Source: Alopecurus myosuroides
Lineage: Eukaryota; Streptophyta; Magnoliopsida; Poales; Poaceae
Reading direction: 5' to 3'
Length of the DNA stretch: 64,000 nt
NCBI GenBank assembly: GCA_028641055.1
Contig: CM054060.1
Location: 243,316,833 to 243,380,832, forward strand
Shown here: piece by piece, positions 57,910 to 64,000 of the stretch
How positions within the stretch are numbered: the first letter of the stretch is position 1
Layout: each line of letters begins with the position of its first letter
Position numbers and translations under genes: made by a program
The notes under the pieces: model-generated
Databases searched by the model: none
What the model saw: the letters and a program-made list of their open reading frames with translations, nothing else
What the model was told of the DNA's origin: nothing

Positions 57910-59038
57910 CAACGTTTAAAAAAGCGGAAAAAGCGCTCGCTTAAGCGTGAAAGCGAAGGAAATCGCCTAGCTTTCGGCCTTAGCGGCCCATTACGCGTTG
58001 AGCGCTTGGAAGCGGCCCGTTAAGCGGAAAGTGTACGCTTCCTCGTTCCCGAGCGTCGCTGAAGCGGGGAAAGGCGACCGTGAGGGCTCAATGTCGATGG
58101 TCATGGCGGGGCGAAATTTTTGGCGGGATTGGAGAGGATCAGCGAACCAGAGAGAGGGAAAAAGAGGTTAGGTCAGGCATCCAGATCCCAATCGACCACT
58201 CCCGCCCCGCACACCCGTCCCTCGAGACAGAACAGAGAGGCGGCGCCTCTCCCGCCCGCCGCCGTGGAAGCTCCCCCCGCCGCCACTGAAGCTCCTCCCC
58301 GACCCCGCCTGCACTGCAACCGGCACCTCCAGCAGCTCCTCGTTTCTCTCGACCCCTCCAGCAGATCGATGTGCTCACCGGCGGCCACGCATCTAAGATC
58401 TCCACGCGGCCGTCGGTGTACCTCCTCCTGGGCCGGCCTCTACCTCTTCCTCAAGGCCGCCGAGAGGTCAACCACAGGCAGCAGCCTCGTCCCTCGTCCA
58501 CTCTCCGCCCAGAGCCCCAGATCGAGGTCGATCTACTGGCTGTTGGCCGCCACACCTCAAGTATCCCATATTCCCCTAACCCTTTTCTTCTCAGCTCCTG
58601 CTGTGTGTGTGCAGTGTCTTGTGTGCTTCGTTGCTGCTTTGTGTCGTTTAGGGAGCCAGGTTAGTAGGTTACTCGTATGCCCTAATCCTTTTTGTTCTCA
58701 GCTAGTGTGTGCGCTGTACGTGGCTATGTGTTGCGGTGCTGTGTGTGTGGCTGTGTCGTGAACTTGTGATTGCTATGTGTGTGAAGTGTGATTAGAATAT
58801 CAGATCTGTAGCTTTACTTTGATTAGAATATTTAGATCTGCTACTAGCCATGATTTAGCCTGAGTGCTTGCACACTTTGAGGACTATATATGTTTACAAA
58901 TGTTGAAATTGGCCGTTCTTGTTTCTGTACGAACAGTTCATACAAAACGCTTAAGCAGCGCTTAAGCTCGCTTAAGCTTTCATTCCTCTAAGCGGTGCCT
59001 CACCGCTCGCTTAGCGCTTACCGCTTTTTTGAACCTTG
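57910..59038. mobile_element. hAT-like non-autonomous DNA transposon with GC-rich cargo
   Basis: 1129 bp, absent from the left LTR of element IV at the same place. 18-bp terminal inverted repeats CAACGTTTAAAAAAGCGG and CAAGGTTCAAAAAAGCGG agree at 16 of 18 positions. An 8-bp duplication GAAAATAA flanks it (57902-57909, 59039-59046), which is the hAT signature. Both ends are packed with subterminal GCTTAAGC, AAGCG and CGCTT motifs (about 57918-58075 and 58945-59035), the kind of repeats hAT transposases bind. There is no transposase ORF. The middle (about 58080-58760) is a GC-rich gene-like segment. Confidence 0.8.
58080..58761 (+). other. Gene-like cargo inside the hAT-like element
   Basis: GC-rich and abruptly different from the host LTR. 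The longest frame (58120-58761) starts at a non-ATG codon and is Pro/Ala/Ser/Arg-rich without a known domain. The block from about 58200 to 58560 looks like a 5' UTR or first exon of a plant gene, followed by a T- and GT-rich, intron-like stretch. It may be a captured host fragment. I recognise no parent gene and do not call a protein. Confidence 0.35.
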
Positions 59039-59808
59039 GAAAATAATTAAAACTTGTTAATTCAACCTGTTTATCAAAAAAATACGAAACAAATATGAAA
59101 ATGTTTACAAAAATATAATCTAAATTTTTATGAAATTTTCAACAATGTTTGATAAAGTTCAAAAATTAAACATTATTTGAATTTTAATTAATTCATTTAA
59201 AATTGAAAAAATAATAAATAATTCAAAAATTCAGAAAAAATACAAGTTATATACCAAATTGCTCAAAAAGAAAAATGCAATTCATTTGTGATGTTTTCAA
59301 AGTCAATTGAACAAGTTTTCATGGTGTGCAACATTTTGCCTAGTCATTTAATACATTTAAAATAGAGAAAATGATAACTTATTCAAATATTTTCAGAAAG
59401 TTCCAAATGATAAGCGAAATGAAAGTTTATTTTCTAATGTCCATTATAACCATAAATAACTACCACAATGTTATCCTCCTTATTAATAAAACCCTAATGT
59501 TTTCACACTCCTTAAATCTCATCATAGTCATTAATAAGTTATTTGGTGGTAGAGTTGATTGTGTTATACACTCACTTTCAACTATGTTCCTTTGTTTTAG
59601 CTTAACCCGTTTCATCAAATTAAAAATAAAACTTTTTCTTATCTTTTAAAAGTTGTTTTAAATGTGATATTGTTTTCTTGACTAACCATGTGATAAATAA
59701 TAATAATTAAACATTATAAATAATTAATTGTGAAATAAAAGTGAAACAAATGTAAGTCAAAAAGAAGTAACAACATCATCACCACAAGCAATGAAACAAC
59801 TCTAAATC
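59039..59808 (+). repeat. Element IV 3' LTR, second part, cut by the Copia element
   Basis: Aligns with about 44450-45255 of the left LTR, including a roughly 60-bp indel near 59410. It ends in AAATC, the presumed target duplication of the Copia element at 59809. Confidence 0.8.
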
Positions 59809-61116
59809 TGTTGGGAATGTGCCTTTGATGCAATCATGTATGATGTAATTCCCAATGTATTCATAAAGTCGTCCTTGTTTTGAACATCTGATATATGTCA
59901 TTGAATATGTGATTCGATTGTGGAACTATGTATCCATGTTGGTCATGCAAAATTGACCTTCTTCATTAAAGTTGTGTTGGACACACACCCTAGACTAATG
60001 TGAGTGTTGGCTGATGACTCGGTTCCACTTGTCATGGGTATGGTGATGCCATTCCAACGTTCACAGACTCAGCTAAAGAGTTTGGCAAGTCGGACTAACC
60101 CATATTGAGATGCAATGAGCAAGTCGTTATTTGCATGTCTCAATCAATGTAATCCTTAGACCTGAGGTTGTCGCACAATCCGAGTTGTGGATCACCTACT
60201 TAGGTTCTGTCAAGCGATGTTCCGTGACAAGGAAGTTATAAAGGCAGAGTTCGGGTTGAATGAGAAGCAAGCTGCGTGATGTGGACAATCAAGATGGGAT
60301 TTTGCCCCTCCGACTTGAGAGATATTCTCTGGGCCCTCTCGAGTGATATGATTCCGGAAGCATGGCCATGCGCGACTCGGTTAAGTGTTAACTGAGTCTG
60401 TTGACTAAGAGTTAGTCAGATGAATCATATATCACTGACTGAGAATAGACTTGAGCTATTTAAGGGATGACGATAATTCGCCTATAGTTCAACAAGTTAT
60501 ATCGTGAGGCAAAAGGGACTTAGATGAATGTCACATTGAAAGGTATGTCGTCATGACTCTATGTCACTTGGGAGTCGGCACGTTCTGCTAGGAGCCGCTA
60601 CTGATTGATCGATTGGGAGTCGGACTCCAATCGTGTCCAAGTCGCCATGAGCCTGCAGGGTCGCACACTTAAGAGCAGGAGCAAATATATTGGTCGGATT
60701 GGACCTGAACCGGAAATGGACTGGATTAGTGAGTTGGACTCACAGAGGGAATGGGCCACAAGCATTGTCAGGCCCACTCCCACTCGCTATATAAAGAGGG
60801 GCGCAGGTTGCCCAGCGGGCACGATTTTCTACTCTCATGCGTTGGGAACCCTACCCCCACTCAGTCCAGCAGTCGCACCGGACCTAGCAGTCCGTCGTCG
60901 GAGCTCCTCCTCATACGTGTGGATACCGGAAGAGGTGTTGTATGTTCAGCACTTCGACGGTTGCGGGATTGGATCGTGGGACTACACTGCATCGACGTGC
61001 TTCATCGATAATCCGCACCTGCGCGTCTAGTGGTAATCCTCGTGGCCTTCTACCTCGGCTAGATCTTGGAAGGACCGCGTAGAAGAAGTTTTTGTTTATC
61101 TCTAGGCGTTCCAACA
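59809..61116 (+). repeat. Copia 5' LTR
   Basis: 1308 bp with a clear TATA box (TATATAAA, 60788-60795) followed by a GC-rich R region. The 141-codon ORF across 60605-61030 has no domain and is judged spurious. Confidence 0.85.
60788..60795 (+). promoter_or_regulatory. Copia LTR TATA box
   Basis: TATATAAA followed by GAGGGGCG, at a typical distance (about 320 bp) from the LTR end. No inverted repeat surrounds it, unlike the Tat elements. Confidence 0.8.
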
Positions 61117-61117
61117 G

Positions 61118-61129
61118 TGGTATCAGAGC
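61118..61129 (+). promoter_or_regulatory. Copia primer-binding site (initiator Met tRNA)
   Basis: TGGTATCAGAGC one base after the LTR end. Confidence 0.92.
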
Positions 61130-61845
61130 GGTAGCTTCTGGTTTTAGACCTGTGATCTACACATATGTGATATGTAGTTAGCGTTAGATTGGATCTAATT
61201 GCTGTTTTGGTTGTCGTTCTATAAGATAGATCGGTTTTGTACACGGTTGATTGGATCAATCGTACTCGGAGGTTAATGGATGATCTGGTTTCCGTGATCA
61301 TACTGCTAAGGTCGTGGAAGAACTTACCCCTACCGGTCGGTTGCCGCCATCGGGGTATACCGTGATACATAAATCCAGTTGCGGTGATCGAAGATCAAAG
61401 AGTTTGGTCAAATCGGAATACGGATCAGATTTGGGTAAAATTATTTTATCCGATGAAGAAATCCATGTTCGGAATGCAGATGAGATATGCGTTTTCCAAA
61501 ATCATCGGGCCACCGGCTTCGCCCTGTCGTAGAGCCTTAGATGTCGTTACGAGTTTCACAACGCCGGTAGATATTGTTTCTATGCATAAATTGTTTTTGC
61601 AGGATGTTGTGAATGGTATGGCTTATGTGCATGTGATGTGTGTAATCCATACGTGATCTGCGTATCATGTTTTTGTCAGCCGGTTGGAGCCTAGGTGCTG
61701 TCATTTTATTGTATAACGGCCTGTGTGTCGGATTCTCTATGTAATTTTTCATTTACTAGCTAGTGTAGCTTGTTGGAGAACCCGGATGACATGCAAGTCG
61801 GTGTACAAGTCGGCTACATGGAGTAAGATGGTACATGACAAGAGT

Positions 61846-62736
61846 TGTCGGGGGGTTACCCCCGAGTAGGGGTAAGGCAAGTGGTAAAAGGCAAAGATCA
61901 GTGTACTGTTTGCCGGGTTGGTGGCTACCCGGTACCCCTCTACCCGGTAGTCTCTATCCGATCATAAGTATTGAAGACCAAGAGAAGATATTGAGCAAGT
62001 TTGTATTCGTCCGGGTCGCGGTCGAGTGGTCCGAGTAGATGTACTGCATTCCTACTCGGGCAAGAAGTCAATGGAGCCGTTCTGACAAGGGATCCCGCGT
62101 ATCCTGCATCCGTACCAGCGTGCGGTTCAACTTACGGAGCGCGTGATTATCCGCGCTACGGCGTGGCTACAGTGTGGTTGGCGCCTGTCAAGTCCTGTCA
62201 CTGACAGATGGGACAGGACAGGTCTAGGGGCCTACCCTATCTCACTGACAAGGTGGACAGGTCCCATCTCCGGAACGGCGCGACGACTTCCCGCACCCGC
62301 GTCAGCGAGAAGCCGGAGGCGTGCGCTGTCCTGCAGTGGGCATGTCCCATCAAGTGTACCTTATAGTCTTTCTTTATTCGGTTGGGCACCATTATATAAG
62401 GTGCCCTACCCCCTCCTGCGCGAGGGACGTTGCGAGAGTTCGCATTTATTACAAGAGACAACACTAGAGCTAGAGAGAACAGCCAAGTGGCTACTCGGCC
62501 AAGAGACATACTTACTGTGGCTACTCGGAGATCACACATATAGAGAGAGAGAGGCAGGAGTAGGGGTGTTACCTCCACACGAGGGCCCTGAACCTGGGTA
62601 GATCTTGTTGTTTGCATTGCTAGAGATACCTTATGCGCGGCTACTCGCCGTGCGATCCCTCCCTGGATACCTCCAGCGTTTATCGGCCCCAACACTTTAG
62701 CCATCCTATGGCACCTGCCGTGATACCACCACGACA
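61846..62736 (+). repeat. Element VI 5' LTR
   Basis: 891 bp. It begins with a G-run/C-run hairpin (GGGGGG TTA CCCCC, 61850-61863). It contains the inverted-repeat TATA module at 62384-62406 and two ATGs (62633 and 62708) in the gag-side frame. Arms of AGGACAG/CTGTCC type repeats are frequent around 62185-62265. Confidence 0.88.
62384..62406 (+). promoter_or_regulatory. Element VI promoter: TATA box in a perfect inverted repeat
   Basis: 7-bp arms GGGCACC / GGTGCCC flank ATTATATAA. The 9-nt centre is the same as in element II, while the arms are unrelated in sequence. Confidence 0.75.
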
Positions 62737-63730
62737 GTTGGCGCCCACTGTGGGGCTACCAGCAGCGCTGGCTAGAGTTCACATTCGGACGGGACTCGTT
62801 TCTGCTACGGGGGAGCGCGTGGTCTGTGGCCTTGTACACAGATTCGGCTCCTTCGACTTCGTCATCGACAACACCGGAGATTTCGGCGGTAGTCCCATGC
62901 CGGCAGGCGGCTCGGTGCTCTCCTTCGGCACGCATATGGTCTACGTCTCCACCGCCGTCATCCGCGAGTTCCAGGAGGAGGTACTCGTCGCGGAAGATCC
63001 TCCTGCTGTACTCGCTGCCCGCGGGAAGCCTTCTGGCTGCTCTGCGGACAGCGTGGAGGTGATGATGACATGCCCGACTATCGATGCCGGGAAAGGCGCG
63101 ACCGTTACCGCGGGAGTCATCGAGGAACCTGCTGGCCCAACTACTGGCCCAAGAGTTCACAAGCCCTACGACGCACCCCACAACATTCCGGGTTACGTGC
63201 CTCCTTCCACGACTACGACGATACCGGCATCCGCCGTGCGTATGGGCATGCCGCGTCCCACCGAGCTTGAGCTCATGACCACGAGGGCGCAACTCGAGCA
63301 GCAGCGTCAAGCGCTACTCGCAGAGACCCAGGAGCTGGAGAAGGTTAGGCTTGAGCTTAACCTAGATCAAAATGAGTACAACAGGGACCACAGCTTTACT
63401 CCTGTGTTTAGGAAGCCTAGCAAGCTAGGCGCTACTCGTTGCAACTTAGGCGCTGAGATGGCAGTAGTTGGTGGGGCTACTAGCCAGTCTGCTAGTTTAG
63501 ACACTGCTACAAGGCCCAAGTATAGTACCCCCGCCAAAAATCTTAGGGCTGCAGAGGAAGTGGCTGCTGAGTTGCCGCATCTCGCTGGCGACGCGCGCGC
63601 TAGGCAGCAGGATAGGCTCAATGAGCTAGTGCTAGAGGCTGCTAGGCAGAACGAGGAGTTCCGGAAAGCCAATCCGGGTGTTGGCGCTTCTCAGGTTGTG
63701 CACTCGCATGCGGTCAGATCTACAGATTAG
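62633..63730 (+). CDS. gag: Element VI gag-side ORF, first segment
   Basis: 365 codons. The start is ATG 62633 or ATG 62708, both inside the LTR and downstream of the TATA box. The frame crosses the primer site (RQLAPTVG), passes an unassigned region with a Pro-rich part, and reaches two helical Glu/Gln/Arg-rich coiled-coil stretches (TELELMTTRAQLEQQRQAL, RQQDRLNELVLEAARQNEE). The order of primer-site peptide, acidic or variable region and coiled coil parallels element II, where the same parts are in two frames. TAG at 63728-63730 ends it, but the same frame stays open afterwards. The Gag core domain is not reached. Confidence 0.75.
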   Translation: MRGYSPCDPSLDTSSVYRPQHFSHPMAPAVIPPRQLAPTVGLPAALARVHIRTGLVSATGERVVCGLVHRFGSFDFVIDNTGDFGGSPMPAGGSVLSFGTHMVYVSTAVIREFQEEVLVAEDPPAVLAARGKPSGCSADSVEVMMTCPTIDAGKGATVTAGVIEEPAGPTTGPRVHKPYDAPHNIPGYVPPSTTTTIPASAVRMGMPRPTELELMTTRAQLEQQRQALLAETQELEKVRLELNLDQNEYNRDHSFTPVFRKPSKLGATRCNLGAEMAVVGGATSQSASLDTATRPKYSTPAKNLRAAEEVAAELPHLAGDARARQQDRLNELVLEAARQNEEFRKANPGVGASQVVHSHAVRSTD

Positions 63731-64000
63731 GCCTCATCACCACTTCCTAGTAGTGAGAGGATCCAGAGTGTGAACTCGGGGAAGAGCAAACAGATGCAGG
63801 TGTACGACCCGGCTGTCGCCGCGAAACAGCGCGCTGTGTCGCGGCAGCCTGGTCAGAAACACAACACTGCAGGAGCAGACTATCAAGCCAATAAAGCTCA
63901 CAACAAGATGCAAGAAGGAGACCAGGCAGGACCTTCTCGGCGTCACGCCGCCCAGCCTAGTCGGCAGAGGACGCAACAGCCAGCGGCAGCACAGCCGCGT
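63731..64000 (+). CDS. gag: Element VI gag, continuation after an in-frame TAG (partial)
   Basis: Ninety open codons in the same frame as the previous segment, to the window edge. They are basic and Gln/Ser/Arg-rich (ERIQSVNSGKSKQMQ, GPSRRHAAQPSRQRTQQ), similar in character to the region before the Gag core of element II. The upstream TAG is probably a nonsense change of one codon. Confidence 0.6.

Larger units (their letters stand above)
34910..59808 (+). mobile_element. Element IV: Gypsy-type element with ~6-kb LTRs, non-coding as seen
   Basis: Left LTR 34910-46852 (about 5.95 kb after removing element V), primer site at 46855, internal region to 54350, polypurine tract GTTAAGGGGGAGATAC, and right LTR from 54351 to the Copia insertion at 59808. 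The end of the right LTR lies beyond the window. The internal region, after removing the LINE, is about 2 kb. It shows only a C-terminal-like trace (NFGTKFLLRGRY) before the LTR and no RT or integrase. The two LTRs have diverged clearly by substitutions and indels. Confidence 0.8.
59809..61845 (+). mobile_element. Copia-type LTR retrotransposon, 5' end only
   Basis: The LTR begins TGTTGGGAA and ends TTCCAACA, the inverted termini usual for Copia. The LTR is 1308 bp (59809-61116) and the primer site follows after one base. The internal leader (61130-61845) has no long ORF that I can assign to gag before it is interrupted by element VI. The rest of the element must lie beyond the window. Confidence 0.82.
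61846..64000 (+). mobile_element. Element VI: Tat-lineage Gypsy, 5' end, runs off the window
   Basis: The LTR (61846-62736, 891 bp) begins TGTCGGGGGG and ends CACGACA, with the primer site TTGGCGCCCACTGTGGGG after one base, almost the same as element II. A gag-type ORF starts in the LTR and continues to the window end apart from one TAG. AGAGT at 61841-61845 is the candidate target duplication. Confidence 0.85.

Noticed and set aside
60605..61030. 141-codon ORF in the Copia LTR
   Set aside because: It spans the TATA box and leader of the LTR, has no domain, and is not in the position of gag.
1..64000. Host protein-coding genes, rRNA or true tRNA genes
   Set aside because: Every long coding frame is explained by retroelement or LINE proteins or the antisense gene of element II. 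No full tRNA cloverleaf or rRNA-like sequence was seen.

Overview
The window is plant nuclear DNA made almost entirely of nested transposable elements. I found no host protein-coding gene that I can support. The plant is probably a large-genome monocot, most likely a grass. The reasons are very long Gypsy LTRs with initiator-Met-tRNA primer sites, Tat-lineage Gypsy elements with an antisense Transposase_28-type gene, a plant L1 LINE with a DUF4283-type ORF1, and GC-rich islands set in AT-rich sequence. The species cannot be read from the sequence.

Left block (1-34489). Element I is a non-autonomous Gypsy-type element on the minus strand with 4.86-kb LTRs. It lies between GAATA target-site duplications at 90-94 and 34485-34489. 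Its left LTR was invaded at 3193/3194 by element III, a plus-strand Gypsy deletion derivative with LTRs of about 5.4 kb and only 842 bp inside. The left LTR of III was then invaded by element II (3426-15369, CATAT duplication), a minus-strand Tat-lineage Gypsy. Element II carries Gag-protease, RT, RNase H, a second RNase H and integrase, plus an antisense gene with five exons. The right end of III is abnormal: its last ~119 bp are missing and 160 bp of element I are repeated at the junction.

Right block (34490-64000). After about 420 bp of unassigned sequence comes element IV, a plus-strand Gypsy-type element with LTRs of about 5.95 kb and no visible coding domain. Its left LTR contains a ~6.0-kb apparent solo LTR (V, 38030-44013, CGAGG duplication). 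Its internal region contains a full-length but decayed L1 LINE (47129-52561, minus strand, AGAGAGGATT duplication). Its right LTR contains a 1.13-kb hAT-like element (57910-59038, GAAAATAA duplication) with a GC-rich gene-like cargo, and then the 5' end of a Copia element (LTR 59809-61116). The Copia internal region is interrupted by the 5' end of a second Tat Gypsy (VI, LTR 61846-62736), whose gag ORF runs off the window.

The most interesting signals belong to the Tat elements. First, element II has an uninterrupted 805-codon spliced gene on the antisense strand. Second, elements II and VI have different arm sequences but the same 9-nt TATA-containing centre in a perfect promoter inverted repeat. 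Third, in both elements the gag-side reading frame starts inside the LTR and runs in frame through the primer-binding site. Fourth, element II has LTRs that look identical (a young insertion), yet its gag-pol has three small breaks while the antisense gene has none. All coordinates and alignments were made by eye.
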